This document shows positions 33,646 through 41,949 of a stretch of DNA of 64,000 nt, in pieces. Source of the DNA: Candidatus Gastranaerophilales bacterium (GTDB taxonomy: Bacteria > Cyanobacteriota > Vampirovibrionia > Gastranaerophilales > Gastranaerophilaceae); the NCBI GenBank assembly GCA_944322845.1, contig CALUQE010000009.1:1-64000 (forward strand). Direction: 5' to 3'. Position 1 is the stretch's first letter, and each line of letters starts with the position of its first letter. A program made the translations under genes and the position numbers. The notes below the pieces were generated by a model that did no database searches, had not been told where the DNA came from, and saw only the letters and a program-made list of their open reading frames with translations.

Positions 33646-34890
33646 ATGACAGTGATAGATAAAATTAACAGTATTAACGATGTTGTAAAAGAAATATTTG
33701 AATTTACACAGACTAACGAAAAGGTTAAGGCTGATTTTGACGAATATTTAGCCACAATCGGAGCAAGAAATATTTCCTTAAACCAGATGGAAAAAATCTT
33801 TTTGCCATACATATTTGAGCGCAGAATTGATAACAAATCCATTCTTGAAATGTTTAAAGAAGAAAACGGCTCACAGCCTATTATAGAAAGTTTTATCAAC
33901 GCTCAGGCATCTATTTTTGAAATCAAAAAAATATTGAAAAACGGGTTTGAGCTGTACAATTTGATTAACGAAAAAACTTATACGGTTCTGTCGCTCACAA
34001 AAATGACCAATTTCAGAGGGATTTATGCAGGTCAATACATCACTGCCAGAATCTTTAAGCTTGACGGCGAATACTATATTATAGAAATTTCAAGCGTTTT
34101 GTCTCATTCACAGAAGGAAGAAGCATACAGATACGCTGTTATGAAGCTTGTTCATTCTCCGCGCATGCTTTATTTTGATAATTCTGAAAAAGAAGAAGAA
34201 ATTAAAAACACTATTTCTGAAATGTACCAAAAATTTATCAAAACCTTTGATAAAGACACAATTCTTACAACCAATAAGCATGCCGACGATATTATCGGTG
34301 CTTTTAATGAAGGCGAAGAAGTTGATTTATCTGACAAAGGGTGCGACATAACAGAGTTTAAGTTTTTCCACGTAAAAGAGCTGGATAATAATTATTCAAA
34401 TTTTCTGGAAAACTCAATGGGCGGATTTTCTTCCCACAACGAAGTTTACGACGTAGCCGTAATTTTTGACGAGAAAAACGGTCTGTACGCAATACCTTTC
34501 TACAAAACCTTCTGCACTATTTTTGAGGACAAAACAAAAGTAGAAAATGCAAAAAATTGTGTTGAATATTTCCTTACAAACGATTCAATTCCAAACCTGA
34601 TTCTTGACAGAGTTTCAGCACAATATTCAAACTTTATGGATACCATAAATGAGATTATGGGAACAAATTATACGTATAAAGAGCTGATAAACAAATACAA
34701 ATCTGATTATTTAAACAACAGAATTTACTCATCAGCAACCGTATTATTCTGCTCGAAAGCTTTTTCAGAAATATTCGATTATATTTCCGAACCGCAGCCT
34801 CAAAAACCTGTTATTACGGAAAAAGTCGGCAGAAATGATCCATGTCCTTGCGGAAGCGGCAAGAAATTCAAAAACTGCTGCGGCGGATAA
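33646..34890 (+). CDS. SEC-C zinc-motif protein of unknown function
   Basis: 414 aa. The C-terminus is a SEC-C motif, [19 protein letters not shown] (residues about 394-412), the zinc-binding tail of SecA that is also used by many other proteins to bind SecB or the ribosome. The remaining 390 residues are acidic and mostly helical, and I do not recognise them. It has its own promoter and a strong terminator, so it is monocistronic. There is no signal peptide. The function is open; a role in translation or export quality control is only suggested by the tail. Confidence 0.85.
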   Translation: MTVIDKINSINDVVKEIFEFTQTNEKVKADFDEYLATIGARNISLNQMEKIFLPYIFERRIDNKSILEMFKEENGSQPIIESFINAQASIFEIKKILKNGFELYNLINEKTYTVLSLTKMTNFRGIYAGQYITARIFKLDGEYYIIEISSVLSHSQKEEAYRYAVMKLVHSPRMLYFDNSEKEEEIKNTISEMYQKFIKTFDKDTILTTNKHADDIIGAFNEGEEVDLSDKGCDITEFKFFHVKELDNNYSNFLENSMGGFSSHNEVYDVAVIFDEKNGLYAIPFYKTFCTIFEDKTKVENAKNCVEYFLTNDSIPNLILDRVSAQYSNFMDTINEIMGTNYTYKELINKYKSDYLNNRIYSSATVLFCSKAFSEIFDYISEPQPQKPVITEKVGRNDPCPCGSGKKFKNCCGG

Positions 34891-34907
34891 GAGAAACTTG
34901 ATAAAAT

Positions 34908-34938
34908 AAAAGCGGGACATCGTTGATGTCCCGCTTTT
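34908..34938. terminator. Bidirectional intrinsic terminator
   Basis: Perfect 14-bp stem AAAAGCGGGACATC / GATGTCCCGCTTTT with loop GTT, between the SEC-C gene and rpmH, which converge here. Confidence 0.92.
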
Positions 34939-34960
34939 AATAATTTAAAACTTTTAAATC

Positions 34961-35113
34961 CTAGGCTCTTTTGCTGCCTGAAATTGCTATTTGATGTCTG
35001 CCTTTAGCACGGCGTCTGTTCAATACTTCCTGACCGCCAGGAGTAGCCATTCTTGCTCTGAAACCGCTCACGTGCTGTCTTTTAATCTTTGTTCCTTCTA
35101 GTGTACGTCTCAT
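34961..35113 (-). CDS. rpmH: Ribosomal protein L34
   Basis: 50 aa, typical L34 size. Begins MRRTLEGTKIKRQHVSGFRA and continues with RMATPGGQEVLNRRRAKGRH. The TLEGTxxK start, SGFRARM and RRRAKGRH blocks match cyanobacterial and plastid L34. RBS AAAGGA lies upstream. Unusually, no rnpA, yidC or dnaA follows; downstream is a terminator and a convergent gene. It supports placing the organism near the cyanobacteria. Confidence 0.96.
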   Translation of the reverse strand: MRRTLEGTKIKRQHVSGFRARMATPGGQEVLNRRRAKGRHQIAISGSKRA

Positions 35114-35157
35114 TGTTCTATTTCCTTTTCAGCTAATTTTACTTATGATGTATTCAT

Positions 35158-35184
35158 GCTATACAAAACATGATTTTTAGTCAA
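35158..35184 (-). promoter_or_regulatory. Promoter of rpmH
   Basis: Minus strand: TTGACT (35184-35179), then TATAGC (35163-35158) 15 bases on, or TAGCAT at 17 bases. Confidence 0.55.
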
Positions 35185-35229
35185 ATAAAAGGTTAAGTAA
35201 TATGAAGCGTAGTTTAATACAGGCAGAAT

Positions 35230-35448
35230 CTAACCCTCTATAATCTGCGGCAAATCAACATTAGGAGCGCCGATTGTTCTTACAAGTTCCAATACAGCAG
35301 CCTTCATCTGACATTTTTGAGCCGTAGCACTAAAGAAATCGCTATAAAAGCATCCTTCACACACACATCCTCTTTTGTAACACTCTAACGCCGTCGGAGT
35401 CCATCTCTTCACGGCAATAGCTCTTCCCATATCACGACTCTTAAACAC
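35230..35448 (-). CDS. Small Cys-rich protein, family member 1
   Basis: 72 aa, GTG start preceded by GGGAGGA. Contains WTPTALECYKRGCVCEGC with two C-x-x-C-like pairs, then CQMKAAVLELVRTIGAP. The 68-aa protein at 52854-53060 shares the same order: W-T-x-x-A-x-E-C-Y-K, C-x-x-C, C-Q-M, and a C-terminal G-x-P-x-D-L. The four Cys could bind zinc or an Fe-S cluster. Function unknown. Confidence 0.7.
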   Translation of the reverse strand: MFKSRDMGRAIAVKRWTPTALECYKRGCVCEGCFYSDFFSATAQKCQMKAAVLELVRTIGAPNVDLPQIIEG

Positions 35449-35772
35449 TTATTCCTCCCAAAGTTTATTTTTAATATTAATTATAATCTTACTGAATTAA
35501 GGAAATCCCCAAAACTCCTTAACATATTTCTATTATATAGGTTAAGATTCCTTTTACAACCCATAAAACGCCAATTGTAACGTTTTCTTAACCAAGTTGC
35601 AAAGCCCGAAATTTATTGAGTATCCTGTTTTTGAGACATGCAAAGCCTGCGTTGCAACATGGTTTTAGCGATTTAAAACATGAAAAGCCATGTTATTACC
35701 ATGTTTGCATGGGTTTAATTTTCAATTAAGTTTTGTAACGATGTTGGCATGTTCGGATTTTTATCAACAGCA
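35449..35772. other. Intergenic region rich in CATG
   Basis: No gene recognised. Between about 35630 and 35760 the tetramer CATG occurs about seven times, including ACATGCAAAGCC, AACATGG, AACATGAAAAGCCATG and CCATGTTTGCATGGG, in both orientations. These could form small hairpins. Confidence 0.35.
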
Positions 35773-37728
35773 TTAAGCTTTGGTATTCACAGTTCTCTTT
35801 ACTTTGCCGTATTGTTGAATCTTAGACTCATAAAGATGGTTGTAATATTTTCTGGCATCTGCTGCACGATAGTCAGGATTTGTTTGTTTATCTTTTTGAA
35901 TCTTTGCTTCTGCTTTCTTAAGCATTGAAATAATATCCTTAACCTCAAACATACGTGTACCGTCAACATTACGTTTTTTGAGAAGATAATTAGCATACTT
36001 TTTATTATTACCGTTAATCAACAAGTATAAATCTAATGCATCTTTATTAGATGAATTAATACGATACTTTCCTACAGCTCTGTCGGCTTTTCTTGTATCG
36101 GCTATTGAAGCAAAAATTTCTGGAAGCATGCTTAAGCGTATTTTTGTTGCATAAGCACCAAACGCATCCTGTTGCTGCGCATAAGTTTTTGGACCCAGCT
36201 TCGAAGAAATTATTTCAAAAATATTCTTTTTAACTTCTTCTTTACCGGCTTTTTTCTTGTCAGCAGATTTAACCGTCGCACTCCGTATTTCTTCTTCAAT
36301 TTTGACAGCCTCTTCCTGTATTTTTTTATCTAAAGCATCAATTACATCAAGCTCTTTTACAACCGGTTTTTCTTCAACAACCTGACCGCCATTTTTTGTT
36401 GTTTCTTGAGTCACTTGAGGTTTTATAATAGATTCTAAAACAGGTTTTTCTTTTGCTTCCATTTTTCTATACTGCAAAATTTTAACAGCATTTTTAATTC
36501 TGGTAGTTAGCTTTTTCAAAGGTGAATCCTTCTTTGCATAGCCATGCTTAATAGCCCGCATACGGTTTGCCCTTGCGGCCTCTGTTTCAAAGAAAGGATT
36601 TTCTATTTCATTTTTTAAAACATCAATTCTTTCTTCACCCTTTGTCTGACTAATAATATTTCTTGCATTAGCACTAAACATTGCAAGCTTTTTAGTAGGA
36701 ATTTCTGTTAAAACTTTGTTAATATTATTGATAGATACTACTTCGTATATTGGTTTACTTACTAAATCCTGCATAAACTTTCTTGCATAAGGATCATTAT
36801 CAATTGTATCGTATAATTTTTTCAGCTCCTTAAATTGTTCTGCCTGAGCCTCCGGATTATTTTTAGAAACCCTTATATTAGCCAGAACTTTCATGATATT
36901 TATTCTTAAATCTATATTTTTATTTGTACTGGTTTTAAACATATCAAACAATGTAACATCTGCACCGGAGGCAAGAGTTTTCTTCTCTACAATAAAGTGA
37001 GTTACTACATATTCCAAAAATTCTTTACCGGCATCTGAATAATTTTCCACAAAATGTTCTGCATTAAACACATTTGTTTCCGGCAGCATAAACTGTGAAC
37101 GAATATTTTGATTTTCATATAAAATTTCATATTTATTCCTGTTATATGTACCGTTTGCAACCATTTCATCAAGGTTTTTAACAACCTCTTTATTGTTTCT
37201 ATTAAGTTTCAAATAGGATCTATATTTCCCGTAATTTCTCACATACTCTTTGCTGTTAGGGGATTCCAGAAGCTCAGGAAGTAAATCTTGATACGAATCA
37301 GGATGACGGGTAAGAATTTCTCTGTTTACTTTTTGTGCAAAGTTAATTCGTCTAAGCTTCATGCCTGTTTCAGAAAAAACTCTAAACAAGCTATTTAATG
37401 AACCGTTATAATTATAAGCCAGCTCATTATGTACATCCATCGGGAATTTTACCGTCTTAAAAATCCGATTAACCAGCTTTGAATCTTCTCTTTCTGCAGC
37501 TGAACGATAAAAATTATCTTTATTATATCTGTCAGCGAGTTTTCTAATAAAACTTATACGAGCTTCAGACGCATTCTTAGTAAGCTTCATTATATCTTTT
37601 TGATCTTGATGAAGAATACCTGAAATCATTTCTGCACAATATTTTCTTTGTCCGGTGGATGCTCTCCTTAAAGCTGATAAACCCTCAAACTGTACATTGC
37701 CGCTATTCATATTGTTAATTGAATTCAT
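35773..37728 (-). CDS. Large helical protein with N-terminal QFEG motif, unknown function
   Basis: 651 aa with no signal peptide or membrane helix. It begins MNSINNMNSGNVQFEGLSAL, the short F-x-G element also seen on other proteins here. The rest is basic, mostly alpha-helical, with a Lys/Glu-rich linker at about 430-510 and a C-terminal domain ending KVKRTVNTKA. No known domain recognised. RBS AAAGGG lies before the ATG. It appears monocistronic and may be a lineage-specific structural or secreted protein. Confidence 0.75.
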   Translation of the reverse strand: MNSINNMNSGNVQFEGLSALRRASTGQRKYCAEMISGILHQDQKDIMKLTKNASEARISFIRKLADRYNKDNFYRSAAEREDSKLVNRIFKTVKFPMDVHNELAYNYNGSLNSLFRVFSETGMKLRRINFAQKVNREILTRHPDSYQDLLPELLESPNSKEYVRNYGKYRSYLKLNRNNKEVVKNLDEMVANGTYNRNKYEILYENQNIRSQFMLPETNVFNAEHFVENYSDAGKEFLEYVVTHFIVEKKTLASGADVTLFDMFKTSTNKNIDLRINIMKVLANIRVSKNNPEAQAEQFKELKKLYDTIDNDPYARKFMQDLVSKPIYEVVSINNINKVLTEIPTKKLAMFSANARNIISQTKGEERIDVLKNEIENPFFETEAARANRMRAIKHGYAKKDSPLKKLTTRIKNAVKILQYRKMEAKEKPVLESIIKPQVTQETTKNGGQVVEEKPVVKELDVIDALDKKIQEEAVKIEEEIRSATVKSADKKKAGKEEVKKNIFEIISSKLGPKTYAQQQDAFGAYATKIRLSMLPEIFASIADTRKADRAVGKYRINSSNKDALDLYLLINGNNKKYANYLLKKRNVDGTRMFEVKDIISMLKKAEAKIQKDKQTNPDYRAADARKYYNHLYESKIQQYGKVKRTVNTKA

Positions 37729-37808
37729 TTTCTTATCCCTTTTTTGCTTTTATTTCATGTTCAATAAAACAGCTAAAAAGATATTTTGCTACCAATCTTT
37801 GCAAAAAT

Positions 37809-38831
37809 TTACAAATTATTCAAATAATTAAGACAAGCTTTCTCAGAAGTGTAGTTTAAAATAGTCGAATACGAATTAGTTAATATTTGATTTTGTGTGC
37901 TTGAATTAATAATTTCACTTATGATTCCGCCACGCCAGAAAAAGCCATTTTCGCCGTCTTTGATAATCCCCGCAGCTCCGTCATTTTCCGTACAAACAGT
38001 GATACATCCTGAGGCCATAGCCTCAAGATAAACCATGCCGAAAGTTTCATTCACGCTCGGAAGCGCAAAAATATCGGATTTTCTCATCTCCTCAAGAACT
38101 TTCTCATGCTCAAACCAGCCTAAAAATCTCGGTTTCGAAGAAAGTTTCTTTAAACTTTCCAGTTCTTTCCCGTCACCGATTACGGTTAATTCCACATCCA
38201 AATTTTCACATTCTTGTATAACTTTATCAACATTTTTCCGCTTGATGAGATTTGCACATACAAGAACTTTCACTCTGCCTTGAGGCGCCCATTTTCTTTG
38301 AACAATTTCACAGTCTATACCGGAATAACAGACAAAAGTCTTATTTTCATACTGCGGATAAAGTTTCAGGAATTTGTTTTTAATAACCTCCGAGCGGCAG
38401 GCGATTTTTCGTGCGTTTTGATAAGCACCTTCAAGCTCCGGCTTAAAATAAATTGAATACAGCGGATTTGTCAAAACTTCTAAATCCGAAACATGGATTC
38501 CTGCAGTAAATTCCAACCCGAGGCGGTTTGCAAAAATTGTACCCGAGGGCATGTGTGCAACAATTTTATCAGGATTAAATTCCGTTTTTATTTTATTCCT
38601 TATATTACCAGCAAATGGCAAAAAATAATTAATATTCTCAACGTTTCCGTAAATCCCGCTTCTGTAAAACGGCTTTTTTCTTATAAAAGAATTGAAAAGA
38701 AAATTCGGCTTTATAACCTTCACTTCATGCCCGAGCTTCTCCCAGCCGCGGACAAAATTTACAATAGTCCTCGGCGTGAACTTTTCATTATCTTTTACCG
38801 GATACAAATCCGTAATAACAAGAATTCTCAT
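37809..38831 (-). CDS. GT4-family glycosyltransferase
   Basis: 340 aa. GT-B fold: the N-terminal MRILVITDLYPVKDNEKFTP, a nucleotide-sugar region VLVCANLIKRKNVDKVI (about 200-215), and the family-4 E-x7-E site ETFGMVYLEAMASG (about 270). It transfers a sugar from a nucleotide donor to an envelope glycan or lipid; the acceptor is unknown. The ATG shares bases with the stop of the upstream sugar-permease gene (TAATG), so the two are coupled. Confidence 0.92.
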   Translation of the reverse strand: MRILVITDLYPVKDNEKFTPRTIVNFVRGWEKLGHEVKVIKPNFLFNSFIRKKPFYRSGIYGNVENINYFLPFAGNIRNKIKTEFNPDKIVAHMPSGTIFANRLGLEFTAGIHVSDLEVLTNPLYSIYFKPELEGAYQNARKIACRSEVIKNKFLKLYPQYENKTFVCYSGIDCEIVQRKWAPQGRVKVLVCANLIKRKNVDKVIQECENLDVELTVIGDGKELESLKKLSSKPRFLGWFEHEKVLEEMRKSDIFALPSVNETFGMVYLEAMASGCITVCTENDGAAGIIKDGENGFFWRGGIISEIINSSTQNQILTNSYSTILNYTSEKACLNYLNNL

Positions 38832-39703
38832 TAGATATCGCTGTATTTGTTCCTTTCAAAACACAAAATATTTATAAGTGAAAATATCATTACAACAACA
38901 AGCAAAACTACAGCAAGAGCGGAAGCGTAGCCAAGATCAAGGTTTTCAAACGCTCTTTCATAAATATAATAAACAATTGTTTTTGTGGAATTTAAAGGTC
39001 CGCCTTTTGTCATAACATAGATTTCCGCAAAAACTTTCATCGCAGAAATTGTGCTTATTGTAGAAACTAAAGCAATTGTCGGCATAATATGCGGAACTGT
39101 AACTGTTAAATGCTTGGTTAAAAAATTTGCCCCGTCTATATCGCATGCCTCGTATAAATCCTGCGGAACACTCATCAGAGAAGCAAGATAAATCATCATA
39201 TAATAACCGATACCTTTCCAGATTGTAACCACCGCAACCGAAAAAAGCGCCCAGTTTGTATCAACAAGCCAGCCCACTGGCTTTATATTAAAAACGGATA
39301 AAATATAATTCAACACACCCTGACTTGCGTAAAGCCACTTGAAAGCAATTGCCGCAACAACAATCGAAACAATTACCGGAAGGTATAAAAGGATTTTGTA
39401 AAGAGTTATCCCTCTGATTTTTTGGTTAATTAATATTGCAAGAAAAAGAGGAAAAATTACAAGGAACGGAACTGCAATTATTAAATACATAAATGTATTA
39501 AACATAACTTTATAAAAAACAGGTTCCTTAAATAATTTTACATAATTATCCGCCCCGCAGAAATCAGGATTGTAAAGACTTGATGAATAATCAAAAAAAC
39601 TCAATCCGAAAGTTTGAAAAAACGGTATAAAAAAGAAAACGATTAATACTGCAAGAGCAGGAAGCAAAAATAAATACGGCGTATATTTTTTATAATAATT
39701 CAT
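38831..39703 (-). CDS. Sugar ABC transporter permease (UgpA/MalF type)
   Basis: 290 aa with six membrane helices and the EAA loop near residue 190 (YEACDIDGANFLTKHLTVTV). It starts LFLLPALAVLIVFFFIPFF, as in carbohydrate-uptake type 1 permeases. The usual partner permease (UgpE/MalG) and ATPase are missing nearby; the only binding protein in the window is at 56020, about 17 kb away. A strong promoter ends 6 bases before the ATG, so the mRNA is probably leaderless. A glycosyltransferase gene follows with overlap. Confidence 0.93.
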   Translation of the reverse strand: MNYYKKYTPYLFLLPALAVLIVFFFIPFFQTFGLSFFDYSSSLYNPDFCGADNYVKLFKEPVFYKVMFNTFMYLIIAVPFLVIFPLFLAILINQKIRGITLYKILLYLPVIVSIVVAAIAFKWLYASQGVLNYILSVFNIKPVGWLVDTNWALFSVAVVTIWKGIGYYMMIYLASLMSVPQDLYEACDIDGANFLTKHLTVTVPHIMPTIALVSTISTISAMKVFAEIYVMTKGGPLNSTKTIVYYIYERAFENLDLGYASALAVVLLVVVMIFSLINILCFERNKYSDI

Positions 39704-39709
39704 AAACTG

Positions 39710-39738
39710 ATTATCTCATTTGAAACATTCAGGGTCAA
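39710..39738 (-). promoter_or_regulatory. Promoter giving a leaderless permease mRNA
   Basis: Minus strand: TTGACC (39738-39733), 17-base spacer, GATAAT (39715-39710), 6 bases, ATG at 39703. The predicted +1 is the A of the ATG. Confidence 0.7.
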
Positions 39739-39919
39739 TATTTTTGCAAAAAATATAATAATTTCTATTAAAACATTTACCACAACGCAATGTCACTCTG
39801 AAAAGGGTTTGTCAATACGCTTTTTAAGGTTTTTGAACGTAAACTTTTGTTAAATCGGATTTATTTTAATAATTACGGGAAGCATGGGGAATTGTAAAAA
39901 TTTTTACGAAATTCTTTAC

Positions 39920-39948
39920 TTGATAAAAAGATCGGAAAATTATACTAT
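39920..39948 (+). promoter_or_regulatory. Promoter of a candidate non-coding transcript
   Basis: TTGATA, 17-base spacer, TACTAT (or TATACT two bases earlier). No gene follows before the terminator at 40198. Between 39739 and 39919 nothing was recognised. Confidence 0.6.
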
Positions 39949-39954
39949 ATACAC

Positions 39955-40227
39955 ATACCTGAAAGGAGTGATGGCTACAAGACTTGGGAAGGGTATAAGA
40001 TAGAAAAATTTTGTAAAACTTTTCTAAAAATTGCCCGGAGGAGAAAGAGAAAAATTTAATTAATTATTTTGAATTTTTGACAACACAAATCAATTTTGAA
40101 GGAGAGACATTTACCTGAAAGAAGAATTATTTTTTATCACAAATCAATTGAGATTTGAGGAAAGTTAATTTTTGGGGTAGGAGATTATTGGGTTAAGAAG
40201 GTTTTCTGTTTTAGGAAACCTTTTTTT
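39955..40227 (+). ncRNA. Candidate non-coding RNA of about 270 nt
   Basis: Bounded by a promoter (39920-39948) and an intrinsic terminator (40198-40227). The longest ribosome-site-linked ORF is ten codons (MATRLGKGIR at 39970, after AAAGGAG). Several Shine-Dalgarno-like blocks recur (AAGGAGTG, GGAGGAG, AAGGAGAG, TAGGAG), as do ACAAATCAATT and TACCTGAAAG, twice each. It does not look like 6S, tmRNA or SRP RNA by eye. A regulatory RNA, or a leader for anmK, is possible. Confidence 0.5.
40198..40227 (+). terminator. Intrinsic terminator upstream of anmK
   Basis: 9-bp stem AAGGTTTTC / GGAAACCTT (one G-T), 7-base loop, seven T. Confidence 0.85.
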
Positions 40228-40230
40228 ATT

Positions 40231-40261
40231 TTGCAGAAAAATTTTCTCATTATGCTATAAT
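40231..40261 (+). promoter_or_regulatory. Promoter of anmK with extended -10
   Basis: TTGCAG, 19-base spacer, TGCTATAAT. The ATG of anmK is 7 bases after the hexamer, with no ribosome site, so the mRNA should be leaderless or nearly so. Confidence 0.6.
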
Positions 40262-40268
40262 TTCATTT

Positions 40269-41384
40269 ATGGAAGAGAAAGTTACGAAAAGAGTAATAGG
40301 ATTAATGTCAGGCACTTCGTGCGATTCAATCGATGCAGGTCTTTGCGAAGTTAATCCGGATATGTCGGTAAAACTTATTCACGGAATAAATTATTCTTAT
40401 CCTGAGCATATAAGAGCTAAACTTTTTTCCGCATTCAGAGGAGAAATCTCAATCAAAGAATTATGCCAGCTTAATTTTGCCGTCGGCAAATGTTTTGCAA
40501 ACGCTGCCTGCGCTTTGATTGAAGAATTCGGAAAACCTGATTTAATCTCAAGCCACGGGCAGACAATTTATCATTATCCTTATGATGAAAAACTTGATAA
40601 TATTTCTCTTAAAAGTACTCTTCAAATCGGAGAAAGTTCAATTATTGCAAAAGACACAGGCTGTACTGTTATATCAAATTTCCGCGAAAGTGATATTGCT
40701 TCCGGCGGTCAGGGCGCACCGCTCGTTTGTTTTGCTGATGAAAAATGGTTTAAAAATTCTCTTGTACAAAATATTGGCGGAATCTCCAACGTAACGGTGA
40801 TTTCTGATGATTGCGAAACTTTCGGATTTGATACCGGATGCGGAAATATTATGATTGATTATTGTACACAAAAGTTTTTCGGAAAAAAATACGACCGTGA
40901 CGGAGAAATTGCAGCCTCCGGAAACATTTGCGAAAGCTGGCTGGATTGTCTTTTACAGGACGAATATTATTTTCTTAATCCGCCAAAAACAACCGGAAGA
41001 GAATATTTTTCCAACAAATATATCGAAAATATTTTAAAAATTGCACCGTCTGAACCGGCAGATATTATTGCAACACTTACGGCACTAACCGCAAAAACGA
41101 TTGCGCAGGCTTACGAAAGATTTGTATATCCGCAGGTTCATACAGACACAGTAATCATCGGAGGCGGAGGGGCTTATAACAAAACCATGATGAAATTTTT
41201 AAGAAGTTATCTTCCGAAACGTCTTGAATTAAAAACGCATGAAGACTACGGAATTTCTAATAACTTTAAAGAAGTCATGGCCTTTGCACTTCTCGGATAC
41301 TGCACATATTACGGCATTCCGAATAACATACCGTCCTGTACCGGTGCTGATAAACGAACCGTTCTGGGAAAAATAACTTATTAA
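40269..41384 (+). CDS. anmK: Anhydro-N-acetylmuramic acid kinase AnmK
   Basis: 371 aa, full length. Signature GLMSGTSCDSIDAG at residues 11-24 (the usual D-G-I-D reads D-S-I-D), SSHGQTIYH, then QNIGGISNVT and DTGCGNIMID, and the late IIGGGGAYN. It phosphorylates and opens 1,6-anhydroMurNAc from peptidoglycan turnover, giving MurNAc-6-phosphate for recycling. No murQ is adjacent. The leaderless start and its own promoter are described above. It implies a peptidoglycan-bearing Gram-negative-type cell wall. Confidence 0.95.
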   Translation: MEEKVTKRVIGLMSGTSCDSIDAGLCEVNPDMSVKLIHGINYSYPEHIRAKLFSAFRGEISIKELCQLNFAVGKCFANAACALIEEFGKPDLISSHGQTIYHYPYDEKLDNISLKSTLQIGESSIIAKDTGCTVISNFRESDIASGGQGAPLVCFADEKWFKNSLVQNIGGISNVTVISDDCETFGFDTGCGNIMIDYCTQKFFGKKYDRDGEIAASGNICESWLDCLLQDEYYFLNPPKTTGREYFSNKYIENILKIAPSEPADIIATLTALTAKTIAQAYERFVYPQVHTDTVIIGGGGAYNKTMMKFLRSYLPKRLELKTHEDYGISNNFKEVMAFALLGYCTYYGIPNNIPSCTGADKRTVLGKITY

Positions 41385-41387
41385 CTC

Positions 41388-41939
41388 CTAATGATATTTC
41401 TGATATAAAAGCTGCAAATCATGTTCGGTCAGGTATTGCATAGAATCCAGATCCTGCGGAAACATAATGCTTTTCATATTCATGGAATGTCCGAGCCCGA
41501 TAGCGTGTCCCGCCTCGTGAAGCATAACACCGTAAATGTGTTCTTTGGGTCTTTCAACAAGCTGACGGATATATTTTTTGTTCTCAATTTTCCTTATGTA
41601 TTCTTTTGTACCGATTGTAACATACGCCTTATAATATTGCCCTGCTCTGGTCATCATCTCCGTACAACCGACAGCATGAACATCATTGCAGTTAGCAACA
41701 AAATCAACAAATTCAACTTCTACATTAGCGTTAGAAGGGCTGTTTACAAACTTAAAACGAACTACCCCGTTTGACTGACGCTCCCATTGTTCAAAAGCCT
41801 GCTGCATCAAACGGCTCATCTTACCGTACTCCGGAATATAAACATAAATAGGAAGCCCGACCCAGCGCGGACGCTCGGCAGCGAAAGCACACAGGGCTAT
41901 TGTTATTAAAACAAATAATGATAAAAAAATCTTCTTCAT
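41388..41939 (-). CDS. Secreted matrixin-like zinc metalloprotease
   Basis: 183 aa. Signal peptide MKKIFLSLFVLITIALCAFA, then a small metzincin domain. The zinc site is HEAGHAIGLGHS (HExxHxxGxxH, about residues 140-151) and the Met-turn is SIMFPQ (about 158). The short length fits a minimal matrixin catalytic domain without extra modules. It is probably exported to the periplasm or surface. It begins 10 bases after the last ketosynthase gene and may be co-transcribed, although TGTTAAAAT 7 bases before the ATG is a candidate private -10. Confidence 0.9.
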   Translation of the reverse strand: MKKIFLSLFVLITIALCAFAAERPRWVGLPIYVYIPEYGKMSRLMQQAFEQWERQSNGVVRFKFVNSPSNANVEVEFVDFVANCNDVHAVGCTEMMTRAGQYYKAYVTIGTKEYIRKIENKKYIRQLVERPKEHIYGVMLHEAGHAIGLGHSMNMKSIMFPQDLDSMQYLTEHDLQLLYQKYH

Positions 41940-41949
41940 TATTATTATT

